Positions 33,765 to 42,753 of a DNA stretch of 64,000 nucleotides are shown piece by piece. Below the pieces are notes generated by a model. It did not search any database, was not told the origin of the DNA, and saw only the letters and a list, made by a program, of their open reading frames with translations. Location: positions 966,322 to 1,030,321 of the forward strand of contig NC_018015.1 in the NCBI RefSeq assembly GCF_000265525.1. Direction: 5' to 3'. Origin of the DNA: Thermococcus cleftensis (lineage in GTDB: Archaea; Methanobacteriota_B; Thermococci; Thermococcales; Thermococcaceae). Position numbers and translations under genes: made by a program. The first letter of the stretch is position 1. Each line of letters starts with the position of its first letter.

Positions 33765-34724
33765 GTGAGGCTCGTAGTCCTAGAGGGAAAGGGAAGCACT
33801 CTCGTCTTTGTTCTCATAGCGGTTTTCCTGGTGCTATTCACGGTACCGCTGCTTCACGTTTTCATCAACGCCCCGGGAGGTGAGTTTCTGGCGGTAGGTT
33901 TCCTGGCCGTACTCCTTCTGCTGATGGTTCCCTTAACCCACGGCCTGCTCAGAGGGCGGAGGGAATACCGGCGCGCCAAAGGCCTTGCCAACCTGCTCGT
34001 TGCATCTGATTCGTGGATAACTTTTCCGGAGGAACTTGAATTCGAGACCGGAACGCTCGAGATAAAGGGCCACTGGGTCGGGAGCGGAAGGAACAGGCAC
34101 TACCACGTGGAGAGAAAGTTCATCGCAGAGAGGCGGGACAGGGCGTCAGGGGTTTCGTTTCCCGGGGCGGGTTTCAAGGCGGCCGTTTCACCGGACGGCA
34201 CGGGGTTCATCAGGGCTCCAGCGGTTCGTATAACCGACGGGCCATACAAGAACATCCTGCTGCTCTTCTTCACCAACGAGGGGGAGGTCATGGGAAGCGG
34301 CACGGTGGCGGTTGCCACGGAGAGCGATTCGGCCCAGGTAAACTTCAGGGGGGACGGAAAGTTCATCGCCGGGACGGTCTATTCCACCCTGACCAAGGCG
34401 AGGCGCGTGAAGGTCACCCTCAGCACGAGCGGCTTCGAGTATGAGAAGATAATCGAAGAAGGGCAGAGCTTCGAGTTCAGGGAGAGAATGCTCCCGGAGG
34501 AGAAGGTCACGGTGGTCGGCTCCTACGACACGCTGAGCCCAAGACTCCTTGCAGGAAAGATCGGGAGGGGAACTGTTGTCCTCGGCCACGGCGAGTTCAT
34601 AATCCGGGGAATTCTGGACATACGGCTGAGGCCGGACGTTAAGGCCGAGGGGACCTTCAGGGTTGAGCTGGAGGAAGAAGCCGAGGAAGAAAAGGAGTTC
34701 GAGGAGGGGTGGGGGTTCACCTGA
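33765..34724 (+). CDS. Two-span membrane protein with large cytoplasmic beta domain
   Basis: A 319-residue protein. GTG 33765 follows GGTGA at 33755-33759. Two helices near the N-terminus (STLVFVLIAVFLVLFTVPLL and FLAVGFLAVLLLLMVPLTHG) anchor a ~230-residue beta-rich domain with an acidic Glu-rich tail. The pattern with EGQSFEFRERMLPEEKVTVVG resembles E3-ligase-like (GIDE/MULAN-type) membrane domains distantly, but I would not assign it. It overlaps the convergent trpS by 8 bp. Confidence 0.78.
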   Translation: MRLVVLEGKGSTLVFVLIAVFLVLFTVPLLHVFINAPGGEFLAVGFLAVLLLLMVPLTHGLLRGRREYRRAKGLANLLVASDSWITFPEELEFETGTLEIKGHWVGSGRNRHYHVERKFIAERRDRASGVSFPGAGFKAAVSPDGTGFIRAPAVRITDGPYKNILLLFFTNEGEVMGSGTVAVATESDSAQVNFRGDGKFIAGTVYSTLTKARRVKVTLSTSGFEYEKIIEEGQSFEFRERMLPEEKVTVVGSYDTLSPRLLAGKIGRGTVVLGHGEFIIRGILDIRLRPDVKAEGTFRVELEEEAEEEKEFEEGWGFT

Positions 34725-35868
34725 GAGGCTCAGGAATCGCCCTATCCCACTGCTCCCTTGCCAGCTCACCGGTGTACTTGAACTTCTCTACCTTCTTTTC
34801 CGCCTCTTTGCGCTTCTTCTGGTGCTCCTTCAGGAACTCCTGAACCCTCTCAATCAGCTCGCGCTTGCACTGGCCGCAGAGCAGCTCACCGCTCTTGCAG
34901 GCGTGGTAGCGCTCCATGAGCTTCTCGTCGTCCGGCTCGAAGAATATCTCAAACCACTTGAAGACGACGCACTTCTCGGGCTGACCGCCCTTCTCGCGCT
35001 GCTCCTTCGCCGTCGCCCTCCCGCCGGTTAGGGCGTACTTCCATATTTTCTTGCCAGCCTCTTCTGGGTCGTCGGTGAGGTAGACGGCAGTTTCGGGCTT
35101 GCTGGCGCTCATCTTGCCCTCAAGGCCCATCAATCCCGGAACGAACTTGGAGTGAATTGCGGCTGTCTTGTAGTAGCCGAGGCTCTCGGCGAAGTCCCTC
35201 TGCAGCCTCCAGTAGGGGTCCTGGTCTATGGCAGCAGGAATCAGGCAGCGCTTCCTCTCGAAGAAGGTCGGAGCGGCCTGTATTGCCGGGTAAAAAATCA
35301 TCCCGATCTTGCTCTGCTCTGTGAAGCCGAAGACCGCTTTAGCCATCGAGTAGTTTATCTTCTTCGCTATCGGGATTGCCATCTCGTATATCTTGGTGAA
35401 CTCGCTGTCCTGGAAGATGAAGGTCTTATCCGGGTCGAAGCCGACCGCTATGATGTCCAGTATGTTGTCGTAGGCCCATCTCTTGGTGTCCTCGAAGGTG
35501 AGCTTGTCCTTGAAGAGGAACTTCTCGTCGTCGGTTATCTGGATGTATAGGTTCACGCCGAACTTCTCCTGGAGCCACTTGGTCGCGAAGAATGGTATGA
35601 TGTGGCCTATGTGCATCGGCCCGCTCGGGCCCCTGCCAGTGTAGAGGAAGAAGCCCTTTCCGGACTCGTAATCTGCCAAAACCTTGTCGTAGTCCCTGTG
35701 GGAGAAGAAGAAGCGCCTCCTGAAGTACATCGGCAGCTCGCTCCTCGTAAGCTCCGCGGTCTTCTCAAGCAACTCGTCCGTCATGGGACTCGTTCCGAAC
35801 TCCTCTATAAGCTTCGCGTAGTCCACCATTCCCTCAACGTCCCAGGGGGTGACCTTAAACTCGTCCAT
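34717..35868 (-). CDS. trpS: Tryptophan--tRNA ligase
   Basis: A 383-residue class I aminoacyl-tRNA synthetase of the archaeal/eukaryotic TrpRS type. The HIGH motif appears as MHIGHI (~residue 79) and the KMSKS motif as GKMSAS (~residue 253), with LYIQITDDEKFLFKD forming the Trp pocket region. The C-terminal helical domain contains CGQCKRELIERVQEFL, usual for this branch. It charges tRNA-Trp with tryptophan in the cytoplasm. GGAGGTG lies just before the ATG, and a mini-ORB palindrome sits immediately upstream of it. Confidence 0.97.
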   Translation of the reverse strand: MDEFKVTPWDVEGMVDYAKLIEEFGTSPMTDELLEKTAELTRSELPMYFRRRFFFSHRDYDKVLADYESGKGFFLYTGRGPSGPMHIGHIIPFFATKWLQEKFGVNLYIQITDDEKFLFKDKLTFEDTKRWAYDNILDIIAVGFDPDKTFIFQDSEFTKIYEMAIPIAKKINYSMAKAVFGFTEQSKIGMIFYPAIQAAPTFFERKRCLIPAAIDQDPYWRLQRDFAESLGYYKTAAIHSKFVPGLMGLEGKMSASKPETAVYLTDDPEEAGKKIWKYALTGGRATAKEQREKGGQPEKCVVFKWFEIFFEPDDEKLMERYHACKSGELLCGQCKRELIERVQEFLKEHQKKRKEAEKKVEKFKYTGELAREQWDRAIPEPLR

Positions 35869-35882
35869 TCAAAACACCTCCA

Positions 35883-35895
35883 TTTCCAGTGGAAA
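35883..35895. repeat. Mini-ORB-type palindrome upstream of trpS
   Basis: TTTCCAGTGGAAA, a perfect 13-bp match to the mini-ORB core apart from the central base. It lies directly upstream of the ribosome site of trpS, in the leader or promoter. Orc1/Cdc6 binding is inferred. Confidence 0.5.
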
Positions 35896-35988
35896 CGAAA
35901 CCCAGGGCTAAGCCGGGGCAGAAGAGGAAGGCTTCACCAGGGCCAAAAGCAATCACCAGGCATGGGAAGAGAAAGGAAGGAAGGGGAT

Positions 35989-37398
35989 TTAAAGTTTTCC
36001 ATTCTCCCTCAGCCACTCGCCGTACTTGACGAGGGCATAAACGGCATCGACGCCGTCTTCAACTGTCTCGTAGACGGGGACGCCCTTGAGCTCGATGTTC
36101 CTGGCCATCTTGTGCGGGTAAGCTCCACCAGGGGCCACGAAGACTATCGGCTTGCCGTAAGCTTGCATTCTCTCCATGGCCTCGACGATTCCCTCGTCCA
36201 AAGCGGGGCTCTGGAAGAGAGCTATGACCACGAGGACGTCGACGTTCGGGTCTTCAAGGGCATAGCGCATTGCTATCTCGTACCTGCTCGACGGGGCGTC
36301 GCCTATGACGTCTATCGGGTTTCTGTAGCTCATGTGGTGCGGGAGCTTGCCTTCCTCGATGTCTTTCCTAAAGCGTTCGTTGGTCTCTTCGCTCAGCTCG
36401 GCGAGCTTCATTCCCCTCTCAAGCAGACCGTCACTCATCATGACTCCCGCTCCACCGCCGTTGGTGACTATCGCCACGCGGTTCCCTTTGGCCGGCTTCT
36501 GCATCGCCAGGGCTTTGGCGTAGTTGAAGAGCTGGCGCATGCTCTTGGCGCTGAGAACACCGGTCTGCTCGAAGGCGGCCTCGTATATCTTGTAGGACCC
36601 CGCGAGGGAACCAGTGTGGGAAGCGGCCGCCTTGGCACCTGCCTCAGTCCTTCCAGCCTTGAGGATTATGATGGGCTTCTTGAGCGTGACCTCCTTAGCA
36701 ACGTTGAAGAACTTCCTCCCGTCCTTGACGCCCTCGATGTAGCCGGTGATGACCCCGGTCTTCTCGTCCTCGCCGAGGTACGCTATGAAGTCGCTCTCGT
36801 CGAGGTCGGCCATGTTGCCGAGGCTGATGAACTTGCTCATTCCTATCTTGTGGCTGGCCGCCCAGTCAAGGATTGCCGCACCGAAGGCACCGCTCTGGCT
36901 CATGAAGGCAACCTTTCCAAAGGGCGGCCTGGCCTGTCTCTCCGGCGGGTTGAAGTTGCAGTCAAAGCCGTTCTCAAGGTTCGTAACGCCGAGACAGTTC
37001 GGTCCGACGACCCTTATACCCCACTTCCTCGCACGCCTGACGAGCTCCTCCTCGAGCTCGGCCCTTCCGGCCTCCTTAAAGCCGGCGGAGATGACGACGG
37101 CACCCTTAACGCCCTTCTCGCCGCACTCGTCGATGACGTCGGGGACAAACTTGGCAGGGACAGCTATTACCGCAACATCGACCTCGTCCGGAACGTCCTT
37201 GATGCTCCTGTAAACCGGGAACTTCCTTCCGTTGACCTCTATCTCGCCGCCCTTGACGTTCACGGCGTAGACCTTTCCGTCGTAGCGGAGCGTTATTGAG
37301 CGCATTATGGCGTTTCCAACCTTTCCGGGGACGTTCGATGCCCCGATGACAGCGACGCTTCTCGGGTAAAACAGGAAATCGAGCTTTGGCGCCTCCAT
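35989..37398 (-). CDS. ADP-forming acetyl/acyl-CoA synthetase, alpha subunit
   Basis: A 469-residue alpha subunit. ATG 37398 follows GGAGGTGG. It shows the CoA-binding Rossmann domain (SVAVIGASNVPGKVGNAIM), the ligase/CoA region (VVGPNCLGV, FMSQSGAFG) and the phosphorylated histidine in AASHTGSLAG near residue 260. In Thermococcales, this enzyme turns acyl-CoA from sugar or amino-acid fermentation into acid with ATP formation. The ATP-grasp beta subunit is not adjacent, as usual in this group; several alpha isoforms exist, so acetate versus aryl/branched acid preference is unknown. TATA-like cttaaatac lies near 37436. Confidence 0.93.
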   Translation of the reverse strand: MEAPKLDFLFYPRSVAVIGASNVPGKVGNAIMRSITLRYDGKVYAVNVKGGEIEVNGRKFPVYRSIKDVPDEVDVAVIAVPAKFVPDVIDECGEKGVKGAVVISAGFKEAGRAELEEELVRRARKWGIRVVGPNCLGVTNLENGFDCNFNPPERQARPPFGKVAFMSQSGAFGAAILDWAASHKIGMSKFISLGNMADLDESDFIAYLGEDEKTGVITGYIEGVKDGRKFFNVAKEVTLKKPIIILKAGRTEAGAKAAASHTGSLAGSYKIYEAAFEQTGVLSAKSMRQLFNYAKALAMQKPAKGNRVAIVTNGGGAGVMMSDGLLERGMKLAELSEETNERFRKDIEEGKLPHHMSYRNPIDVIGDAPSSRYEIAMRYALEDPNVDVLVVIALFQSPALDEGIVEAMERMQAYGKPIVFVAPGGAYPHKMARNIELKGVPVYETVEDGVDAVYALVKYGEWLRENGKL

Positions 37399-37620
37399 CA
37401 CTTCCACCTCCGAAGGTTTTTCGGGAGTCCGTATTTAAGCCTTCCTCCCCAGATGGGTACATGGAGGAAGTGGATATTTTATCCATTGGGGATACAACGG
37501 GGAGAGGGAGTTTACATATATAAAGCTACCGCAGGAGTGGTTTCGCCTTCGGGAGAGGCAAAAGAGTTAAATTCTGGAACGTTCAAAAAACCGTAAGAAC
37601 GTTAAAATTGGGTGATCCAG
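37399..37620. promoter_or_regulatory. Divergent promoter region with GAACGTT repeats
   Basis: This 222-bp gap holds a minus-strand TATA (cttaaatac, ~37436) for the acyl-CoA synthetase and a plus-strand TATA (catatataaag, 37515-37525) with a second possible one (TTAAATT, 37567-37573) for the regulator. The heptamer GAACGTT occurs at 37578 and 37598, exactly 20 bp (two helical turns) apart and just before the ribosome site of the regulator gene, consistent with an autoregulatory operator. Confidence 0.5.
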
Positions 37621-38196
37621 ATGGCAAAGGTCAAGGTCATAACCGACCCAGAGGTCATAAAACTGATGCTCGAGGACACGAGGAGGAAGATACTGAGCCT
37701 GCTCCGCAACAGGGAGATGACGATTTCCCAGCTGAGCGAGATACTCGGGAAGACGCCCCAGACGATATACCACCACATCGAGAAGCTCAAGGAAGCGGGC
37801 TTGGTCGAAGTCAAGAGGACGGAGATGAAGGGCAACCTCGTGGAGAAGTACTACGGAAGAACCGCCGACGCCTTCTACATAAACCTCTACCTCGGCGACG
37901 AGGAGCTTCGCTACTTCGCGCGCTCGAGGCTCAAGACCAAGCTCGAGGTCTTCAAGGCCCTTGGCTATGAGTTCAACGACGATGAACTGCTCAACACCAT
38001 GGACGAGCTTCTCAAGAAGGAGCACGAGTTCAAGACCGAGATATCGAAGGAGATAGAGGGGAACGAAGAGGCCCTCAAGGACTTCTCCAACGAGGATATA
38101 ATCCACGCGATAGAGTGGCTCGCGATGGCCAGAATGGGCCGTGATGAAGAGGCGATAGAGCTACTCAGAAAGCTCGGGAAAATTCTTAAAAAATAA
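37621..38196 (+). CDS. ArsR-like winged-helix transcriptional regulator (PH1932-like)
   Basis: A 191-residue protein. ATG 37621 follows GGGTGAT. The wHTH covers ~1-85 (TRRKILSLLRNREMTISQLSE, split into two helices, then PQTIYHHIEKLKEAGLVEV), followed by a long helical C-terminal half used for dimerisation. It closely resembles, from memory, the Pyrococcus horikoshii protein PH1932, known by structure as a putative regulator. First gene of a three-gene operon with DUF211 and a second regulator; ligands unknown. Confidence 0.88.
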   Translation: MAKVKVITDPEVIKLMLEDTRRKILSLLRNREMTISQLSEILGKTPQTIYHHIEKLKEAGLVEVKRTEMKGNLVEKYYGRTADAFYINLYLGDEELRYFARSRLKTKLEVFKALGYEFNDDELLNTMDELLKKEHEFKTEISKEIEGNEEALKDFSNEDIIHAIEWLAMARMGRDEEAIELLRKLGKILKK

Positions 38197-38219
38197 AGCC
38201 CAAAGGGAAGCGATGAGAT

Positions 38220-38525
38220 ATGGCGAAGGGAATAAGGTTGCTGGTCCTTGACGTGCTCAAGCCGCACCAGCCGATGGTGACAGAGCTGGCGCTCGGACTC
38301 AGCGAGCTCGAGGGAGTCGACGGCGTCAACATAACCCTCGTGGAGATAGACAAGGAAACAGAAAACGTCAAGATAACGATGGTCGGCGACAACCTCGACT
38401 ACGACGAGATAGTCAGAACCATCGAGGAGTTTGGGGGAGTGGTCCACAGCATAGACATGGTCGCGGCGGGCAAGAAGATAGTGGAGGAGGGCGAAACCCC
38501 CCAGGACAAGCTGGAGGAGTACTGA
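38220..38525 (+). CDS. DUF211 protein
   Basis: A 101-residue ferredoxin-like alpha/beta protein of the archaeal family DUF211 (PF02680). The beta-alpha-beta pattern RLLVLDVLKPHQPMVTELA ... VDGVNITLVEIDKETENVKITMVG is characteristic. Members form ring-like oligomers and are suspected to bind small ligands or metals, but no function is established. Placement between two ArsR-like regulators (24 bp after the first, 0 bp before the second) suggests a sensing or signal role in this operon. Confidence 0.9.
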   Translation: MAKGIRLLVLDVLKPHQPMVTELALGLSELEGVDGVNITLVEIDKETENVKITMVGDNLDYDEIVRTIEEFGGVVHSIDMVAAGKKIVEEGETPQDKLEEY

Positions 38526-39083
38526 GTGAGGGAAGTCCTCATAATCACCGAGCCCGAGAAGGTGAAGATCCTCTCCGAGGAGACGCGCTTCAGGATACTC
38601 CAGCTCCTCAGGCAGAGGCCGATGACAATAAACGAACTCAGTGAAGCTCTCAACAAGGACAGGACAACGGTTTACAGGCACGTCAAGGCCCTTGAAAAGG
38701 CCGGAGTGGTGGAGGAGCTGGAGGCCCACGGGAACGAGAGGGTCTACTCAAGAACCGCCAGACTGTTCCTCATAAAGGCAGACCCTGACGAGAGCGTGGA
38801 GCAGTTCAGGCAGGCATACCTCCAGGTGGAGGTCGAGAAGCTCGTCAGACTGCTCGAGAAGACAGGCTTCAGGGTAAAGAACCGTGATGAGCTAGTGAGG
38901 CTCGCGAAGGATGTCCTCAATGAGATAGAGGTGAACTCCCAGCCGATTCTCAAGAGAATATCCCAGGCTGAGATAGAGCTGACCGAGATAGAACTCTTCC
39001 ACCTCCTCAACATGCTGGTCTTCCTCCAGAGCTGCGAGCTGTGCGAGAAGGCAAAGCGCGTCAAGAATCTCATCGAACTCTAA
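38526..39083 (+). CDS. ArsR-like winged-helix transcriptional regulator
   Basis: A 185-residue regulator starting at GTG 38526, directly after the DUF211 stop. The wHTH at ~1-85 (ETRFRILQLLRQRPMTINELSEAL in two helices, then RTTVYRHVKALEKAGVVEEL) is followed by helices and a C-terminal tail with a CELCEKAK cysteine pair that could bind metal or sense redox. Its architecture parallels the regulator at 37621, so the two may arise from an old duplication and possibly heterodimerise. A T-rich run (ctttttccc) follows the stop. Confidence 0.88.
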   Translation: MREVLIITEPEKVKILSEETRFRILQLLRQRPMTINELSEALNKDRTTVYRHVKALEKAGVVEELEAHGNERVYSRTARLFLIKADPDESVEQFRQAYLQVEVEKLVRLLEKTGFRVKNRDELVRLAKDVLNEIEVNSQPILKRISQAEIELTEIELFHLLNMLVFLQSCELCEKAKRVKNLIEL

Positions 39084-39179
39084 CTTTTTCCCACTATTGA
39101 AACACGACGTTCCATTTTCAACACTTAATCCCATGTTCTTTTACGTCCTTTAATGAACATTAATGATAAAACTTAAATA

Positions 39180-39196
39180 TTTCACCGCGAGTGATA
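39180..39196 (+). promoter_or_regulatory. Thermococcales glycolytic motif (TGM) in the amylase promoter
   Basis: TTTCAC-CGCGA-GTGATA matches the TGM consensus TATCAC-N5-GTGATA with one mismatch. A TATA-like TTAAATAT lies immediately before it (39173-39180), so the motif sits between TATA box and expected start (~39203). The regulator TrmBL1/Tgr represses genes with this arrangement when maltooligosaccharides are absent. Confidence 0.7.
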
Positions 39197-39201
39197 TAAT
39201 A

Positions 39202-39215
39202 TGGGCACGTGCCCA
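39202..39215. promoter_or_regulatory. 14-bp perfect palindrome at the amylase transcript start
   Basis: TGGGCACGTGCCCA at the predicted transcription start, 22 bp before the amylase ATG. It could be a second operator or a 5' mRNA hairpin. Seen directly, no known protein assigned. Confidence 0.5.
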
Positions 39216-39237
39216 AATAGATACGTGGGGGATTGCC

Positions 39238-40611
39238 ATGAACAGGGGTATATTGGCGGCACTGGTGATAGCCCTGGTTGTCTTAAGCGTCTCTGCTGTC
39301 CCTGCAAAGGCCGAGACCCTTGAAAACGGCGGCGTCATAATGCAGGCCTTCTACTGGGACGTCCCAGGTGGAGGAATCTGGTGGGACACCATAGCCCAGA
39401 AGATACCCGACTGGGCGAGTGCCGGGATTTCGGCAATATGGATTCCCCCCGCGAGCAAGGGCATGAGCGGCGGCTACTCCATGGGCTACGACCCCTACGA
39501 CTACTTCGACCTCGGCGAGTACTACCAGAAGGGAACCGTTGAGACCCGCTTCGGATCAAAGGCCGAGCTGGTGAACATGATAAACACCGCCCACGCCTAC
39601 AACATGAAGGTCATAGCCGACATAGTCATCAACCACCGCGCCGGCGGAGACCTCGAGTGGAATCCCTTCGTGAACGACTACACCTGGACCGACTTCTCCA
39701 AGGTTGCCTCCGGCAAGTACACCGCCAACTACCTCGACTTCCACCCGAACGAGCTTCACGCGGGCGATTCCGGAACCTTTGGCGGCTATCCGGACATATG
39801 CCACGACAAGAGCTGGGACCAGTACTGGCTCTGGGCCAGCCAGGAGAGCTACGCGGCCTACCTCAGGAGCATCGGCGTTGATGCCTGGCGCTTCGACTAC
39901 GTCAAGGGCTACGCCCCCTGGGTCGTCAAGGACTGGCTCAGCTGGTGGGGCGGCTGGGCGGTAGGAGAGTACTGGGACACCAACGTCGACGCCCTCCTGA
40001 GCTGGGCCTACGACAGCGGTGCCAAGGTCTTCGACTTCCCGCTCTACTACAAGATGGACGAGGCCTTCGACAATCAGAACATTCCCGCGCTGGTAGATGC
40101 CCTCAGGAACGGTGGAACGGTTGTGAGCCGCGACCCGTTCAAGGCCGTTACCTTCGTCGCCAACCACGACACTGACATAATCTGGAACAAGTACCCGGCC
40201 TACGCGTTCATTCTCACCTACGAGGGGCAGCCGGTCATATTCTACCGCGATTATGAAGAGTGGCTCAACAAGGACAGGCTCAAGAACCTCATCTGGATAC
40301 ACGACCACCTTGCGGGAGGGAGCACCGACATAGTCTACTACGACAGCGACGAGCTGATCTTCGTCAGAAACGGCTACGGCGACAAGCCGGGACTGATAAC
40401 CTACATCAACCTCGGCTCAAGCAAAGCCGGAAGGTGGGTCTACGTTCCGAAGTTCGCCGGCTCCTGCATACACGAGTACACCGGCAACCTCGGGGGCTGG
40501 GTTGACAAGTACGTCTCCTCCAGCGGCTGGGTCTACCTCGAGGCCCCGGCCCATGACCCGGCCAACGGCTACTACGGCTACTCGGTCTGGAGCTACTGTG
40601 GGGTGGGCTGA
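39238..40611 (+). CDS. Secreted GH13 alpha-amylase
   Basis: A 457-residue precursor. ATG 39238 starts a signal peptide ([17 protein letters not shown]), with likely cleavage after VPAKA at residue 25. The (beta/alpha)8 core carries the GH13 conserved regions: [18 protein letters not shown] (nucleophile D220), AVGEYWD (acid/base E244) and VANHDTD (D311). The C-terminal beta domain ends in [10 protein letters not shown]. It matches the short, Ca2+-dependent extracellular alpha-amylases of Thermococcus (GH13 subfamily 7), which cut internal alpha-1,4 bonds in starch outside the cell to feed maltodextrin uptake. Regulation by TrmBL1 is suggested by the upstream TGM. Confidence 0.97.
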   Translation: MNRGILAALVIALVVLSVSAVPAKAETLENGGVIMQAFYWDVPGGGIWWDTIAQKIPDWASAGISAIWIPPASKGMSGGYSMGYDPYDYFDLGEYYQKGTVETRFGSKAELVNMINTAHAYNMKVIADIVINHRAGGDLEWNPFVNDYTWTDFSKVASGKYTANYLDFHPNELHAGDSGTFGGYPDICHDKSWDQYWLWASQESYAAYLRSIGVDAWRFDYVKGYAPWVVKDWLSWWGGWAVGEYWDTNVDALLSWAYDSGAKVFDFPLYYKMDEAFDNQNIPALVDALRNGGTVVSRDPFKAVTFVANHDTDIIWNKYPAYAFILTYEGQPVIFYRDYEEWLNKDRLKNLIWIHDHLAGGSTDIVYYDSDELIFVRNGYGDKPGLITYINLGSSKAGRWVYVPKFAGSCIHEYTGNLGGWVDKYVSSSGWVYLEAPAHDPANGYYGYSVWSYCGVG

Positions 40612-40647
40612 GCTCCTCCACCCGTTTCCATTCTTCCAGCTTCCTGT

Positions 40648-41022
40648 TTACGGCGACACTTGAGTGGCTCCCTTTCTCGCGAATCCTGGCCATAGGAACT
40701 CAAAAATCCCGCTGAGAAGCCAGGCCGTGAAGAACATTACCACCTCCTTGGAGACCCCATAGACGCTCTCTTCAAGGAGCAGGTACTCCGCCCCAACGAG
40801 AACCACCAAAGCAGCATACAGAAGGACGTTCCGGAGTAAAAAGGCCAGCTCCAGTTTCCCGTTCCGGAACTCCCAGGCGCGGGGGAGGAGGGCACCCGCA
40901 ACCCAGAGAAGGACCAGAACGAGCATTGTCTCAGGGGAGAATCCCCCGACCGCGAGGACAGCGACTGCAAGGACAACGGCCGGAACCGAAATGGCAACTC
41001 GAACCGCGTTTTCGGAGACCAT
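40648..41022 (-). CDS. Four-span membrane protein, unknown function
   Basis: A 124-residue protein with about four hydrophobic helices (VAISVPAVVLAVAVLAVG, ETMLVLVLLWVAGALL, LRNVLLYAALVVLVGAEYLL, EVVMFFTAWLLSGIFEFLW). GGTGATG precedes the ATG by ~4 nt. It is convergent with the amylase gene and shares no clear operon partner. Not assigned to a family. Confidence 0.75.
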   Translation of the reverse strand: MVSENAVRVAISVPAVVLAVAVLAVGGFSPETMLVLVLLWVAGALLPRAWEFRNGKLELAFLLRNVLLYAALVVLVGAEYLLLEESVYGVSKEVVMFFTAWLLSGIFEFLWPGFARKGATQVSP

Positions 41023-41265
41023 TTTTCATCACCTGCAGCCACTCCAATCAGGACTGCTATCAAAAGACGCTACTTCAAGCACTTCACCTTCCCAAGTCTC
41101 AACAGGTGTAAAATCAAAGTCCTTAAAAGTTTTCCCCATTCAAATAGTAAATCACGAACTGAGAGCAAAAAAGATTTTAACAGTCAAAACACAATCCAAT
41201 TTGACGAAAACAAGTTGAGTAAAAGAGATCCACACAAAACACCCAAAGGCGTTGAAAAACCAAAC

Positions 41266-42708
41266 TCAGAACTCCACCACCCACCTGACCGTGTGCGGAA
41301 CCTTTTTGGCAACCTCCAGCGCGGTGAAGTTCTCGCCGAGCCCTTCCTTCACCATGTCCCCGGCGAGGCCGTTGATGAAGGCTCCAGCGGAAGCCGCCCT
41401 TAATGGTGCGTTGCCGAGGGCGAGCAGAGCGCCGACGAGGCCCGCCAAGACGTCCCCGGTCCCGCCGGTGGTCATGCCCCGGTTGCCAGTCCGGTTGTAC
41501 TTCCATGCCTCTCCATCGCTGATGACGTCGTAGGCACCTTTGAGCAGGATAACTCCGCCAATTTCCCTTGCCTTTGCCCTCACGAGCTCCGCCTTTTCCT
41601 GGAAGGAACCTTCGGGCTTCACCCCAAAGAGAACCTTGAACTCACCGGCGTGAGGCGTCAGAACGAAGGTTTTACCTCTAAGAACGCTCAAGTCCCCGGC
41701 TATCGCTTTAAGGCCGTCCGCATCAATCACCATCGGCTTTTCGCAGCGCCTAACGAACCTCCTCACGAACTCCTTCGTCTCCTCCGAGAGACCGATTCCG
41801 GGGCCGATGACGACGGCGTCGGCCTTTTCGGCTATGCTCAGAAGTTCTTCAACGTGCCCCGGCGAGAAGTTCTTCCCTTCGACCGGCCTGAGGATCAGGT
41901 CGGGGTCGGTTACCCGCCTCGCCGGATACCCGGGCATGGCCAGGTAAACCAGATCCACGAGATAAGATGCCGCCCTTGCCGCAAGGTAAGGAGCGCCGTA
42001 ATAGTCCCCGCTGCCACCTATGATGAGCAGTTTGCCGTTCTGACCCTTGTGCTCGCCCTTCTTCCTCAAAGCGAACTTCGCATCACCGGGCCCGACGATG
42101 TGGTAGAGCTCCTTCGGATATCCTATCTTAACCACAACGCGCTCGAAGCCCTCGTACTCCTCCTTGTCCCACTGGAAGGTCACCGTGAAGTCGGCCTTAA
42201 CTTGAACCTGTGAAGGATAGCCGCTCGGGAGGTCAACGCTGACTATCTTGGCCTTTCCGGCGTACTCGTTCATCTTCTCGATGGCCGAGCGGATCGGCTC
42301 GCGCGGCTCGCCCTTTGTGCCGGCTCCAAGGAGGGCATCAACGATGACGTCAAAACCGCTGAGGTCGAGGGACCTTATGTAGGTGGAATCCTTGAGAACC
42401 CGGATTTTCACGAAGTCCAGGCCCTTGAGTATCTCCCAGTTGTGCCTTGCCTCCTCGCTCCTTATCTTCGCCTCATCCCCCACGAGGAAGAGCGTGACAT
42501 CGTTCTCGAAGCTGAGGTGTCTCGCGGTAACGAAGCCGTCGCCACCGTTGTTGCCTGTTCCAGAAAAGACGGCTATCTTGAGGCCTTTTCCAAAGCGCTC
42601 CTCGATCGTCCTGGCAACGCCAGCCCCGGCGTTCTCCATGAGCTGGTAAGGGGTTATGCCGAGCCACTTCGCGTTGATATCCCAGATGTAGACATCTTCG
42701 ATGCGCAT
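41266..42708 (-). CDS. nnr: Bifunctional NAD(P)H-hydrate epimerase/ADP-dependent dehydratase
   Basis: A 480-residue fusion that repairs hydrated NAD(P)H. ATG 42708 follows GGTGATA. The N-terminal YjeF_N epimerase domain (~1-215) has MENAGAGVAR and FSGTGNNGGDG. The C-terminal ribokinase-like dehydratase domain (~220-480) has LIIGGSGDYYGAP, VVIGPGIGLS, LTPHAGEF and the catalytic GTGDVLAGLVGALLA. The two-domain fusion is standard for many archaea and bacteria. Heat-driven NADH hydration makes this enzyme important in hyperthermophiles. Confidence 0.96.
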   Translation of the reverse strand: MRIEDVYIWDINAKWLGITPYQLMENAGAGVARTIEERFGKGLKIAVFSGTGNNGGDGFVTARHLSFENDVTLFLVGDEAKIRSEEARHNWEILKGLDFVKIRVLKDSTYIRSLDLSGFDVIVDALLGAGTKGEPREPIRSAIEKMNEYAGKAKIVSVDLPSGYPSQVQVKADFTVTFQWDKEEYEGFERVVVKIGYPKELYHIVGPGDAKFALRKKGEHKGQNGKLLIIGGSGDYYGAPYLAARAASYLVDLVYLAMPGYPARRVTDPDLILRPVEGKNFSPGHVEELLSIAEKADAVVIGPGIGLSEETKEFVRRFVRRCEKPMVIDADGLKAIAGDLSVLRGKTFVLTPHAGEFKVLFGVKPEGSFQEKAELVRAKAREIGGVILLKGAYDVISDGEAWKYNRTGNRGMTTGGTGDVLAGLVGALLALGNAPLRAASAGAFINGLAGDMVKEGLGENFTALEVAKKVPHTVRWVVEF

Positions 42709-42753
42709 GAGTATCACCGGAATGGGTTGATGAAAGTTGATAAAAACTTCACG

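Noticed and set aside
35602-37299. 565-codon plus-strand ORF
   Set aside because: Antisense to trpS and the acyl-CoA synthetase alpha subunit and crosses the gap between them.
39090-39125. CRISPR-like repeat fragment (attgaaac ... ttttcaac)
   Set aside because: A single imperfect inverted sequence without repetition or spacers; no array anywhere in the window.
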